Assembly (NCBI RefSeq): GCF_028690125.1
Contig: NZ_JAQVBV010000020.1
Location: 1 to 64,000 of the forward strand
Length of the DNA: 64,000 nt
Direction: 5' to 3'
Origin: Bacteroides sp.
GTDB taxonomy: Bacteria > Bacteroidota > Bacteroidia > Bacteroidales > Bacteroidaceae
The first letter of the stretch is position 1. Each line of letters begins with the position of its first letter. Made by a program: the position numbers and the translations under genes. A model generated the notes under the pieces. The model saw only the letters and a list, made by a program, of their open reading frames with translations, was not told the DNA's origin and ran no database searches. Positions 1 to 9,685 of this stretch are shown here, piece by piece.

Positions 1-28
1 TATTTTCTGCATTTAACATTCAAACACA

Positions 29-646
29 ATGGAAACTGAAATTATACAATCAACTTCTTCACAATCGTGGACTGAGCACAATATACTGCTGCAACAATTA
101 CAACTGCAGCAACTCATCATACTAGGGCTGGTATTATTGGTCATACTTCTGATCCCGGTAGCTATCTTGCTGATTAAAAAGCATAAGCAAGCTAGCACGC
201 ATTGGAAATCACTTTTTCAGGAAATAGAACAGGGCAATCAGGATGTCATATTCCGCAATGAAGCACAGGAAGCAATTATTACTTCTTTACACGAACGAAT
301 GAAAGAATTAGAGAAACAGCAACCTACTGAACCTTCGTACGCAGAATACACAGAAATTCTCAAATTCTATCGAAAAATAAATTTGCCATTGATAAACTTT
401 TTGGAAATAAACCAGCTTTCCTCCTATGAAATGTTTATCTGCATTTTGATATTCGAAAAAGTCACTCTAAAGGAGATAGCCAATTTACTGGACAAAAATT
501 ATGATGCCATAAAGAAACGGAAACAACGAATTCAGAATAAAATAAAACTGAGTGGTATATGTAAAGAAGCAGAACAATGCAACAAATGTCCGTTACAAAA
601 TATTTCACAGATTTGTCCCACAGCAAAAAATAGAGAATTAATTTAA
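29..646 (+). CDS. Membrane-anchored protein with sigma-region-4-like HTH
   Basis: Not a family I can name. The 205-residue protein has a short polar N-terminus, one strongly hydrophobic segment at about residues 28-49 followed by Lys/His-rich residues, then a charged, probably helical linker. Around residues 132-175 there is a helix-turn-helix-like stretch (TLKEIANLLDKN, then AIKKRKQRIQ) that resembles region 4 of sigma-70 type factors. The tail carries four cysteines (C178, C184, C187, C196) that could bind a metal. The predicted topology puts the HTH in the cytoplasm, so an inner-membrane-tethered DNA-binding protein is a reasonable inference. It lies 12 bp upstream of the GumN-like lipoprotein gene, so the two are probably co-transcribed. 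The start is the first ATG after a short AT-rich leader. The upstream context lies outside the window. Confidence 0.6.
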   Translation: METEIIQSTSSQSWTEHNILLQQLQLQQLIILGLVLLVILLIPVAILLIKKHKQASTHWKSLFQEIEQGNQDVIFRNEAQEAIITSLHERMKELEKQQPTEPSYAEYTEILKFYRKINLPLINFLEINQLSSYEMFICILIFEKVTLKEIANLLDKNYDAIKKRKQRIQNKIKLSGICKEAEQCNKCPLQNISQICPTAKNRELI

Positions 647-658
647 TAAACTTTATCT

Positions 659-1639
659 ATGAAAACCATGTTAAAAACAAATCGATTATTTCTATTACTT
701 TTTACACTGACAACGTTAATGTCCTGTACTTCTGTTTCCAAACAATTACAGGAAGATGGCTGGTTATGGAAAATCTCTGGCAATGGTTTGACGCAGCCCT
801 CTTATTTGTTCGGAACATATCATGGTACTTACGATATATTATATGGATATGTAGATAGCATTCCCGGGTTTCATGAGGCTTTTGATACATGTAGTCAATA
901 CGCTGGAGAAGTAAATTTATTATTGGAGGACCCTAAATCTTCTATATCTAAATTAGATATGGAGATGCCCAAAGACACTACTTACTCAATTTTATTAAAT
1001 AACGAAGATTATCATTATCTGGATTCTATAGTACGCCAAAATTTGAAAACTCCCTTTAATAAAATGTACCTAAAACCGGGACATTTACTATTGGTTTTAG
1101 AAGCAATAAACGAACTAGAGGAATTTTCAAAAAACGGATATTCCAAAATCATAATAGATAGTATTAGATCACAGTTTATGGACCTTGTGTTAGCGACGAA
1201 AGCGCAAGAAAAAGAATACACACTTGTCGGGCTAGAGACTTTTTACGAGCAAATGAATTTATTAGTACCTAACGAAAACTTTAAAAAACAAGCGGATATT
1301 CTGATAGCAGACTTACGGGAAGAAGAATCTGCTCAACTTCCTATTTTTAGTAAGACTTTATCGGAAGTGTATCGAACTCAGAATATGAAATATCTGATAA
1401 AGTTTGAAGCCAATTTAGATTCACTTTATCAAACTTCCTCGATTTTTAAAAATATGATAGAACAGACACGAGAAGTTCTACTTAAACAAAGGAATATAAA
1501 CTGGATAAACAAAATACCTGCATTAATGAAAGATAAACCCACTTTTATAGCGGTCGGCGTTCGCCATCTTCCGGGTAAAAACGGATTAATCTCACTCTTG
1601 ATTAAAAAAGGATATAAAGTGGAACCTGTCGGAAAATAA
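659..1639 (+). CDS. TraB/GumN family lipoprotein
   Basis: A 326-residue predicted lipoprotein: the signal peptide ends in LMSC with the lipidated cysteine at C23. The mature part carries the two hallmarks of the TraB/GumN (TIKI-like) fold, an N-terminal GxxH (GTYH, residues 52-55) inside YLFGTYHGTY and a C-terminal GxxH (GVRH, 300-303) inside VGVRHLPGKNG. Metal-dependent peptidase activity is known for eukaryotic TIKI relatives. The bacterial members are mostly uncharacterised, so the substrate is unknown. Length fits the family. The gene follows the membrane HTH protein by 12 bp and nothing else on the same strand follows it. Placement at the outer or inner membrane is inferred from the lipobox only. 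Confidence 0.8.
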   Translation: MKTMLKTNRLFLLLFTLTTLMSCTSVSKQLQEDGWLWKISGNGLTQPSYLFGTYHGTYDILYGYVDSIPGFHEAFDTCSQYAGEVNLLLEDPKSSISKLDMEMPKDTTYSILLNNEDYHYLDSIVRQNLKTPFNKMYLKPGHLLLVLEAINELEEFSKNGYSKIIIDSIRSQFMDLVLATKAQEKEYTLVGLETFYEQMNLLVPNENFKKQADILIADLREEESAQLPIFSKTLSEVYRTQNMKYLIKFEANLDSLYQTSSIFKNMIEQTREVLLKQRNINWINKIPALMKDKPTFIAVGVRHLPGKNGLISLLIKKGYKVEPVGK

Positions 1640-1749
1640 ATGTACCTGACTGCGTCAATGTGTCGCCCATTTTGTTCACCCAACTTACTGATATTCAATC
1701 TGCGCTATGTGATGGCGCAGAAAAGTGATGAAGTCAGGAAATGATAAAT

Positions 1750-1995
1750 TCAAACCAGTTTCTGAATATTTCTATTTCTCCAAACTCTCATTATTATGTA
1801 AGCTAAGCATCCTATTATTGGGATAGAAGTTATGATTAGAATATTAAATATTTTCTTCCAAACTGTTGTTTTTTCCACAATTGCAAAGACCACCACAATA
1901 AAAGATATAGTGTACATTATGATGGAAATGGTCCCCCAATGGCTCAAAACGAAACCTAGATCCTCAGGAGGATTTATTGTTATTGACTGATTCAT
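1750..1995 (-). CDS. Small two-helix membrane protein, PLDc_N-like
   Basis: An 81-residue protein with two predicted transmembrane helices, at about residues 22-42 and 48-70, and a basic C-terminus. The second helix contains IPIIGCLAYIIM followed by Arg residues. This matches the short N-terminal membrane module seen in cardiolipin synthases and in stand-alone PLDc_N proteins (pattern P-x-x-G-x-x-x-Y then R). No catalytic domain follows, so a stand-alone membrane protein of unknown role is the safest call. It sits 48 bp downstream of a broken minus-strand reading frame and may share its transcript. Coding status is fairly likely but not certain, because the region is AT-rich and poor in genes. 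Confidence 0.5.
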   Translation of the reverse strand: MNQSITINPPEDLGFVLSHWGTISIIMYTISFIVVVFAIVEKTTVWKKIFNILIITSIPIIGCLAYIIMRVWRNRNIQKLV

Positions 1996-2043
1996 ATTTC
2001 TATTAATAGTATTTTCATTTAAAAAATTATTTCTTGAATTCTT

Positions 2044-2410
2044 TTACAAAACAGGCTCATCACCTAAAACAGACGTTTCTCGTCTATTCACCTCAAACAA
2101 ATCGGTTTGTATAATAATATACCATTTTATAATGCTTGTGATTGCATAATTTATAAAACTGGAAGATCTCCAATTAGCTACACCGACAGTTTGTGTCCAA
2201 GATGAAAAGACCCAAGTATTTTTATTATCACTTGATACAGAAATAGGACCACTTCCTTTTTTCTTATATACTAAATGTATTAGAATGTCATATCCCTTCC
2301 CCAGTTCAACATCAACATTTGTAATTCCTGGCAAATCAGGCGCTTCTGCTCTTGTTTTAAGTCTTGGCAGTTTTGGTATCTCAGATAAAAAGAATTCAAA
2401 CGCTTTTCAT
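2044..2410 (-). pseudogene. Broken or truncated reading frame, unknown function
   Basis: An open frame runs on the minus strand from about 2406 down to the stop at 2044, about 120 codons. It has no ATG: the first in-frame candidate is a TTG at 2332-2334. A usable ATG exists at 2408-2410, but it is one frame off and meets TGA after four codons. A single-base change near 2400 would join that ATG to the long frame. The protein text (for example VDVELGKGYDILIHLVYKKK) looks like a real folded domain, rich in alternating hydrophobic residues, but I recognise no family. Either this is a frameshifted remnant or translation starts at a rare codon. Confidence 0.35.
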
Positions 2411-2475
2411 TAACATACTATACTTCATTCCAGTATTTATCACTCAACAAAGGTAGGGATTATATGATAGTAAAA

Positions 2476-2572
2476 CAAGAGGGTGTTACAGTCATAAAAT
2501 ATAAAACACTATTCTTCAAACATATACAACCATAAAAGCATCTTGTATTCACTTATTTGTAACACCCCCTTG
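2476..2572. repeat. 15-bp inverted repeat with 67-bp spacer
   Basis: The arm at 2476-2490 reads CAAGAGGGTGTTACA. The arm at 2558-2572 reads TGTAACACCCCCTTG, its reverse complement with one mismatch. The arms enclose 67 bp of AT-rich sequence with no reading frame. This could be the two ends of a very small mobile-element remnant, or a long-loop RNA hairpin. No target-site duplication is obvious, so I call it only an inverted repeat. Confidence 0.6.
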
Positions 2573-2965
2573 ATTATCAACGACTTTTTATCACTACTAT
2601 CTATTAAAAAAGGCAGTAAGAGATTCCTATTTGATATGATCATACCAAGCTCAGTTAGAACTATACATTTCGTTAATTGTGAAATAATACATTTACGGAA
2701 ACCAAAAAATATTCTTTAAAGCACAAATATATTTTTTCTTCTACTTTAATCCTTCATTCGCTAAATACAAATTTACAGATCTATGACCTGCGCCATACCT
2801 TTCAACAAACATAGTTTTACAATAAAGATAATACTTCCAAAATATTTTATTCTTAATATTATATTACTTATCAATACGTTACATAAATTTATCTCCCGAA
2901 TCAACAGTATTGGGGACAAATAAAATAACTTCCCAAAAAGCATATAGGTTCTTTTGTGCCCAATA

Positions 2966-3009
2966 TAAAAAATCAGCGAAACACTCCTGAAGGAAAAAGC
3001 CTCGCTGAT
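2966..3009 (-). terminator. Intrinsic terminator downstream of mscL
   Basis: On the minus strand the sequence forms a stem of ATCAGCGA with TCGCTGAT (plus-strand arms 2972-2979 and 3002-3009), followed immediately by a run of six T. It lies 76 bp beyond the mscL stop codon and points the right way. Confidence 0.75.
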
Positions 3010-3084
3010 ATATACTTTAAAAAAATGACTACATGAACTTAGTCATCTCAAATGACAGCATCTTTTAAGCAATTATGTATCTCA

Positions 3085-3528
3085 CTATTTTTTCTCTTTC
3101 AGCAAATCACGAATTTCCGTCAGCAATATCTCTTCTTTAGTCGGTGCTGGAGGAGCCGGAGGAGCAGCCGGAACTTCCTCTTTTTTCTTCGTCATTAAGT
3201 TAGTAATCATACGTATAAATAAAAATATAGAGAAAGCAATAATCAGGAAGTCAAAAGTTGCCTGTAAAAACTGTCCGTAATCCAATGTCACGGCTGGAAC
3301 AACCTCCTTACCATCAGCTCCAATTTCTGCTGCTTTCATCACCCATTTCAAGTCCGTAAAGTTCACACCACCAACCAATAAGCCTATTGGAGGCATAATA
3401 ACATTCGCCACCAACGACGAAACAATCTTCCCAAAAGCGCCACCGATAACAACACCGACAGCCATGTCAATCACGTTCCCTTTCATGGCAAACGTCTTGA
3501 AGTCCTGTAAAAATGTACTCTTTCCCAT
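3085..3528 (-). CDS. mscL: Large-conductance mechanosensitive channel MscL
   Basis: MscL forms a homopentameric inner-membrane channel that opens under membrane tension to release solutes during hypo-osmotic shock. The 147-residue protein has the typical N-terminus ([20 protein letters not shown]) leading into TM1 with its glycine-rich pore helix ([12 protein letters not shown]). A periplasmic loop (about 55-80) follows, then TM2 (about 85-105, [16 protein letters not shown]). The cytoplasmic tail has a Pro/Ala linker and a charged helix ([12 protein letters not shown]). Length is normal for the family. It is transcribed alone, divergently from gapA, and has its own terminator. The ATG at 3528 is the first of the conserved N-terminus, so the start is well supported. 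Confidence 0.97.
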   Translation of the reverse strand: MGKSTFLQDFKTFAMKGNVIDMAVGVVIGGAFGKIVSSLVANVIMPPIGLLVGGVNFTDLKWVMKAAEIGADGKEVVPAVTLDYGQFLQATFDFLIIAFSIFLFIRMITNLMTKKKEEVPAAPPAPPAPTKEEILLTEIRDLLKEKK

Positions 3529-3580
3529 CTTTTTTCAATATTTAATGTGAATTTAATATGCGAATATAAAAACATTTTTG

Positions 3581-4681
<1,101 letters not shown>

Positions 4682-4702
4682 TTAGAAGTCTGAACATATA
4701 CG

Positions 4703-4735
4703 AAACCGCTACGGGAAACTGTAGCGGTTTTTTTA
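4703..4735 (+). terminator. Intrinsic terminator of gapA
   Basis: A perfect 10-bp stem (AAACCGCTAC at 4703-4712 with GTAGCGGTTT at 4721-4730), an 8-nt loop and a run of T make a canonical Rho-independent terminator. Confidence 0.92.
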
Positions 4736-4798
4736 TATATTCACTTTATATATTGTTAAAAAGCAAGCAATTATCTGCTGTATAACCCACAATTTTAG

Positions 4799-4806
4799 TA
4801 GTTTTG
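4799..4806 (+). promoter_or_regulatory. Candidate promoter -7 box of the M3 peptidase gene
   Basis: TAGTTTTG matches TAnnTTTG and ends only 7 bp before the ATG at 4814. If it is used, the mRNA would start almost at the start codon, giving a near-leaderless transcript. Confidence 0.45.
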
Positions 4807-4813
4807 TATTTCT

Positions 4814-6910
4814 ATGGAGAAAATATTAATAACATTGATACTAGTTTGCACCATGAACAATATATTGAACGCTCAAAATCCCTTCTTTGAATCATATCAG
4901 ACACCGCACGGAACCGTGCCGTTTGACCGCATAAAAACGGAACATTATGAACCTGCCATTCTGGAAGGTATCAACCAACAGAAGGCTGAAATAGAAGCTA
5001 TCATCCAAAATCCGGATAAAGTAACTTTTGCCAATACGATAGAAGCCTACGAACAATCCGGAAAGTTACTGGATAAAGTTACAACAGTTTTCGGCAATAT
5101 GCTTAGCGCAGAAACCAATGATGAGTTGCAAGCATTGGCACAGAAAATTATGCCATTACTGAGCGAGCACAGTAACAATATCACGCTGAATGAAAAACTG
5201 TTTGATCGCGTGAAAGAAGTATTTAATCAAAAGAATGCTTTACAATTAACTCAAGAACAGAGCCGTCTACTGAATGATATATATGACAGCTTTATACGTC
5301 ATGGCGCGAACCTCAAAGGTGAAGCTCGCGAACAATACCGCCAACTGACCAATGAATTGAGTATGCTGACTCTTTCTTTTAGTGAAAATAATCTGAAAGA
5401 GACTAATCACTATCAGATGTTGCTAACTGACAAAGCAGATATTGCGGGACTACCGGAAATAATCATAGAAGCTGCTGCTGAAACTGCAGAAAGCGAAGAA
5501 AAAGATGGTTGGGTATTTACTCTTCATGCGCCGAGCTATGTGCCTTTTATGACTTATGCCGACAATCGCGAATTACGGCAAAAACTATATATGGCGTACA
5601 ATACAAAGTGTACCCACAATAATGAATATGACAATACCGACATCGTAAAGAAAATAGCAAATACGCGTATGAAGATAGCCCAACTACTAGGATATAAAAA
5701 CTACGCGGAATATTCTTTGAAGAAACGAATGGCGGAAAACAGCAATACTGTATATAAATTATTGAATCAATTGCTGGAAGCTTACACTCCGACTGCCCAA
5801 CAGGAATATCTCGAAGTTCAAGAGTTGGCACGTCAGGAGCAAGGCAATGACTTTGTTATTATGCCATGGGATTGGAGTTACTATTCAAACAAGCTGAAAG
5901 ATAAAAAATTTAATCTCAATGAAGAGATGCTCCGCCCCTACTTCGAACTGGAACAGGTGAAAAAAGGTGTTTTCGGTTTAGCAGAGAAGCTATACGGAAT
6001 TTCTTTTAAAAAGAATACAGAAATCCCTGTTTATCACAAAGAAGTGGAAGCCTACGAAGTATATGATAAAGACGGAAAATATCTGGCAGTTTTGTATACC
6101 GATTTTCATCCGCGTACCGGAAAACGTGCCGGAGCTTGGATGACAAGCTACAAAGAACAATGGATTGACTCTAAAACAGGAGAAAATAGCCGTCCGCACA
6201 TTTCCGTCGTAATGAATTTCACTAAACCGACGGAGAGCAAGCCAGCTTTATTGACTTTTAACGAAGTAAAAACTTTTCTGCACGAGTTTGGCCATAGTCT
6301 GCATGGTATATTCGCCTACTCTACCTATCAAAGCCAGAGTGGTACAAATGTATATTGGGATTTTGTAGAGCTTCCTTCTCAAATCATGGAGAATTTTGCC
6401 ATTGAAAAAGAATTTCTGCATACATTTGCCAAACATTATCAAACAGGCGACTTAATTCCCAACGAACTGGTACAACGTATTGTTGATTCCTCAAACTTCA
6501 ATGCAGCATATGCTTGTCTTCGGCAAGTCAGTTTCGGACTATTAGATATGGCATGGTATACCCGTAGTACTCCCTTCAATGGTGATGTAAAAGTCTATGA
6601 ACTGGAAGCTTGGAAAGAAGCACAAATATTGCCGACAGTAGATGAAACCTGTATGAGTACTCAGTTTTCACATATTTTTGCCGGAGGATATGCTGCCGGA
6701 TATTATAGTTACAAATGGGCGGAAGTTCTGGATGCAGACGCTTTTTCGTTATTCAAACAAAAAGGTATATTCAACCGGGAGGTAGCAAATTCATTCCGTG
6801 ACAATATACTTTCTAAAGGAAGCACTGAGCATCCGATGACTCTTTATAAACGCTTCCGCGGACAAGATCCTACCATAGACGCTCTGTTGAAAAGAAACGG
6901 GATTAAGTAA
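4814..6910 (+). CDS. dcp: M3 family zinc peptidase (peptidyl-dipeptidase Dcp-like)
   Basis: A 698-residue thimet-oligopeptidase family enzyme that trims peptides. Dcp members release C-terminal dipeptides. The zinc site is the HEFGH motif at H490-H494 with the downstream glutamate E519 in VELPSQIMENFA, spaced as in the family. The first 20 residues form a signal peptide ending near NAQ-NPFF, which suggests a periplasmic enzyme acting on imported peptides. Length fits Dcp (about 680-710). It is followed 32 bp later by a DUF4847-type lipoprotein gene in the same orientation, possibly co-transcribed. The choice between Dcp and oligopeptidase A is from overall resemblance, so subfamily assignment is less certain than the family. 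Confidence 0.88.
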   Translation: MEKILITLILVCTMNNILNAQNPFFESYQTPHGTVPFDRIKTEHYEPAILEGINQQKAEIEAIIQNPDKVTFANTIEAYEQSGKLLDKVTTVFGNMLSAETNDELQALAQKIMPLLSEHSNNITLNEKLFDRVKEVFNQKNALQLTQEQSRLLNDIYDSFIRHGANLKGEAREQYRQLTNELSMLTLSFSENNLKETNHYQMLLTDKADIAGLPEIIIEAAAETAESEEKDGWVFTLHAPSYVPFMTYADNRELRQKLYMAYNTKCTHNNEYDNTDIVKKIANTRMKIAQLLGYKNYAEYSLKKRMAENSNTVYKLLNQLLEAYTPTAQQEYLEVQELARQEQGNDFVIMPWDWSYYSNKLKDKKFNLNEEMLRPYFELEQVKKGVFGLAEKLYGISFKKNTEIPVYHKEVEAYEVYDKDGKYLAVLYTDFHPRTGKRAGAWMTSYKEQWIDSKTGENSRPHISVVMNFTKPTESKPALLTFNEVKTFLHEFGHSLHGIFAYSTYQSQSGTNVYWDFVELPSQIMENFAIEKEFLHTFAKHYQTGDLIPNELVQRIVDSSNFNAAYACLRQVSFGLLDMAWYTRSTPFNGDVKVYELEAWKEAQILPTVDETCMSTQFSHIFAGGYAAGYYSYKWAEVLDADAFSLFKQKGIFNREVANSFRDNILSKGSTEHPMTLYKRFRGQDPTIDALLKRNGIK

Positions 6911-6942
6911 AAGCATCAAATAATAAAAATAAAGTACTAATT

Positions 6943-7437
6943 ATGAGACTTATATACAAAATATTATTCGTTTTAATTTTGCTGCCGGTATTTTCCGGAT
7001 GCAACGATACGGATGACGTAGCCGCTATCTTTACAGGAAAAACCTGGAAACTTACCATGATCGCCAAAGATGGAGAAAGTAAAATGTTTAATTTCTGGGG
7101 AGGCAATACCGACGCCAGAGAGAAAAGCTTTGAGAAACTAAATTTAAAAGGTACTTTTACGGTCAAATTTGAAGGTTTGGTAGAAGGTGATGTTATCCAA
7201 GGAAAAGTAAGTGGAGCAACAATCACCAGTAATTTGGAAGGCAGTTGGAGTGCGAATGCTAAAAATAATGGATTCAATGCAACTGTAAATGGGAAAGATG
7301 ATAGTGATGCCCTTGCCAGAAACTTTTTGGAAGGATTAAACAATGCCGCTTCTTATCAAGGGGACGAGAACAATCTATACCTCATTTACAAAAATCAATT
7401 AGGATCTTTTCGTATGTTTTTCCGTGCGGTAAAGTAA
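6943..7437 (+). CDS. DUF4847-like lipoprotein
   Basis: A 164-residue predicted lipoprotein with signal peptide and lipobox FSGC (Cys at about residue 20). The mature part contains KTWKLTMIAKDG near the N-terminus and a series of predicted beta strands (GTFTVKFEG, VSGATITSNLEGSWSAN), giving the look of a small lipocalin-like or META-type beta barrel. I recognise it as the type annotated DUF4847 in Bacteroides, from the sequence look and from its usual position next to the dCMP-deaminase gene. The function is unknown. It lies between the M3 peptidase and the deaminase gene with short spacers (32 and 19 bp), consistent with one transcript. Confidence 0.7.
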   Translation: MRLIYKILFVLILLPVFSGCNDTDDVAAIFTGKTWKLTMIAKDGESKMFNFWGGNTDAREKSFEKLNLKGTFTVKFEGLVEGDVIQGKVSGATITSNLEGSWSANAKNNGFNATVNGKDDSDALARNFLEGLNNAASYQGDENNLYLIYKNQLGSFRMFFRAVK

Positions 7438-7456
7438 ACAGAAAGCTATAGTCAGA

Positions 7457-7906
7457 ATGGACACAGAAAAGAAACAATCAGAACTTGACAAACGTTACAT
7501 ACGTATGGCTAGCATATGGGCGGAAAACTCATATTGTCAGCGCCGTAAGGTAGGAGCATTAATCGTAAAAGATAAAATGATTATCTCCGACGGATACAAC
7601 GGTACACCTTCGGGATTCGAAAATATATGCGAAGACGAAAACAATCTTACGAAACCATACGTTCTTCACGCCGAAGCAAATGCCATCACTAAGATAGCAC
7701 GCTCCAACAATAGTAGTGAGGGAGCTACGATGTATGTTACTGCCTCACCTTGTATTGAATGTGCAAAACTCATCATTCAGGCAGGAATCAAACGAGTCGT
7801 TTACTCTGAACATTACCGTCTGGAAGATGGAATTGAATTACTAAAACGAGCAGGAATTAAAGTTGTCTATACAGAACCGGACAACCACTCCCCGCTTAAC
7901 AAATAA
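7457..7906 (+). CDS. dCMP deaminase family protein (ComEB-like)
   Basis: Zinc-dependent deaminase of the cytidine/deoxycytidylate family. dCMP deaminases make dUMP for thymidylate synthesis. The 149-residue protein shows the full zinc signature: H71-A-E73 (LHAEANAI) and P-C99-x-x-C102 (SPCIECAKL). E73 is the expected proton shuttle. The N-terminal YCQRRKVGALIVKD and SDGYNGTPSGFENICE segments match dCMP deaminases rather than guanine or tRNA deaminases. ComEB of competence loci belongs to the same family, but no competence genes are nearby. The gene sits 19 bp after the DUF4847 gene and 30 bp before the S41 protease gene. Confidence 0.88.
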   Translation: MDTEKKQSELDKRYIRMASIWAENSYCQRRKVGALIVKDKMIISDGYNGTPSGFENICEDENNLTKPYVLHAEANAITKIARSNNSSEGATMYVTASPCIECAKLIIQAGIKRVVYSEHYRLEDGIELLKRAGIKVVYTEPDNHSPLNK

Positions 7907-7936
7907 TAAAACGAACGTTTTAAAAAAGGAATAGAC

Positions 7937-9685
7937 ATGAGTACAAAAAACTCTTCACGTTTTACGCCTGTCATCATAGCTGTCAGCGTGGTAGTCGGGA
8001 TTCTTATCGGCACTTTTTATGCCAAACATTTTGCCGGCAACCGGCTGGGCATTATCAACGGCTCATCTAACAAGTTGAATGCTTTGTTACGGATCGTAGA
8101 TGACCAATACGTAGACAGCGTAAATATGGCTGATCTTGTAGAAAAAGCAATGCCGCAGATCCTTGCCGAACTCGACCCTCATTCTTCTTATATTCCTGCT
8201 CAAAATCTGGAAGAAGTTAATTCCGAACTTGAAGGAAGTTTTAGCGGAATCGGTATTCAATTTACCATACAGAATGACACAATCCATGTAAACGCCGTTA
8301 TCCAGGGAGGTCCTTCTGAGAAAATAGGACTTATGGCAGGTGATCGCATCATAATGGTGGACGATAGTTTATTTGTCGGCAAAAAAGTGACTAACCAACA
8401 AGCTATGCGTAAGCTGAAAGGTCCGAAAGGTTCTGAAGTAAAACTAGGTGTGAAACGTTTGGGAGAAAAAGATTTATTGAATTTCACTATTAAACGTGGA
8501 GATATTCCGCAAAATACTGTCGATGCAGCTTATATGCTGAATGACAGTATCGGTTATGTGAGGATCAGTAAATTCGGACGTACCACACACGTTGAGTTAC
8601 TCAATGCACTAGCACAGCTGAATCACCAAAATAGCAAAGGATTGATTATCGACCTTCGCGATAATACGGGAGGATATATGGAAGCGGCCATCCGCATGGT
8701 CAATGAATTCTTACCGGAAGGCAAACTAATTGTATATACTGAAGGCAGAAAATACCCTCGCGCAGAAGAATTTGCCAATGGTACAGGAAGTTGCCAAAAA
8801 ATGCCTTTGGTTGTATTGATCAATGAAAGTTCTGCATCTGCCAGTGAGATTTTCACAGGAGCCATCCAGGATAATGATCGTGGCACAGTAATAGGACTTC
8901 GTTCTTTTGGAAAAGGACTTGTACAGCAACCGATTGATTTTAGTGACGGCTCTGCTATCCGTCTGACTATCGCCCGGTATTATACTCCATCGGGAAGATG
9001 TATCCAACGTCCTTATGAAAGCGGCAATGACCGGAATTATGAGTTGGATATTTACAACCGTCTTGAACATGGTGAATTTTTCTCACGTGATAGTATTAAA
9101 CAAAATGAAAATGAACTCTATCACACGAGCTTGGGACGTACAGTATATGGTGGTGGTGGAATCATGCCGGATGTATTCGTTCCGCGTGATACTACAGGAG
9201 TTTCTTCTTATCTGTATACAGTAATCAATCGGGGATTGATCACTCAGTTTACTTTCCAATATACAGACAATAACCGTCAGAAACTCACTCAGTATAGCAC
9301 AGAAGAGGAATTATTAGACTACCTCCGCCGTCAAGGTCTGATAGAACAATTTATCCATTATGCAGATACCAAAGGAGTAAAAAGAAGAAATATATTAATC
9401 CAAAAATCGCATAAGTTACTTGAGAGAAATATCTACGGTAGCATAATCTATAATATATTAGGTCTGGAAGCCTATATTAAATACTTCAATAAGACAGACG
9501 ATACAGTTAATAAAGGAGTAGAAATTCTTCAGAAAGGAGAAGCTTTCCCTAAAGCTCCCGAAAATACAGTCGAAGAGGTGACAAAAGACAAAAATGATGG
9601 AAAGAAAAAAAGAACTGCGGAAGCATATAACATCCATGAAGATCCAACAAAGATCTTCAACTATGCAAAAACTGCAATCAGCTGA
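7937..9685 (+). CDS. S41 family C-terminal processing peptidase
   Basis: Periplasmic serine protease of the CtpA/Prc/Tsp family, which recognises C-terminal tails of substrates. The protein has an N-terminal membrane anchor or signal segment (about residues 10-30), a PDZ domain (about 85-165, beginning GIGIQF) and the S41 catalytic domain. The catalytic Ser/Lys dyad is S301 (in SASASEI) and K326 (in FGKGLVQ), 25 residues apart as in E. coli Tsp. A C-terminal extension of about 150 residues follows. The last 92 bp overlap the start of the 5-FTHF cyclo-ligase gene in the +1 frame. The end of the protein is Lys-rich and low in complexity, as if constrained by that overlap. Confidence 0.92.
   Translation: MSTKNSSRFTPVIIAVSVVVGILIGTFYAKHFAGNRLGIINGSSNKLNALLRIVDDQYVDSVNMADLVEKAMPQILAELDPHSSYIPAQNLEEVNSELEGSFSGIGIQFTIQNDTIHVNAVIQGGPSEKIGLMAGDRIIMVDDSLFVGKKVTNQQAMRKLKGPKGSEVKLGVKRLGEKDLLNFTIKRGDIPQNTVDAAYMLNDSIGYVRISKFGRTTHVELLNALAQLNHQNSKGLIIDLRDNTGGYMEAAIRMVNEFLPEGKLIVYTEGRKYPRAEEFANGTGSCQKMPLVVLINESSASASEIFTGAIQDNDRGTVIGLRSFGKGLVQQPIDFSDGSAIRLTIARYYTPSGRCIQRPYESGNDRNYELDIYNRLEHGEFFSRDSIKQNENELYHTSLGRTVYGGGGIMPDVFVPRDTTGVSSYLYTVINRGLITQFTFQYTDNNRQKLTQYSTEEELLDYLRRQGLIEQFIHYADTKGVKRRNILIQKSHKLLERNIYGSIIYNILGLEAYIKYFNKTDDTVNKGVEILQKGEAFPKAPENTVEEVTKDKNDGKKKRTAEAYNIHEDPTKIFNYAKTAIS

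Larger units (their letters stand above)
2411..3084. other. AT-rich spacer without a convincing gene
   Basis: About 670 bp with no reading frame I would support on either strand. It contains an imperfect inverted repeat at 2476-2572 and, at its right end, the hairpin that probably terminates mscL transcription (2966-3009). The rest is AT-rich sequence in which I see no tRNA, promoter pair or further repeat. Confidence 0.5.
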
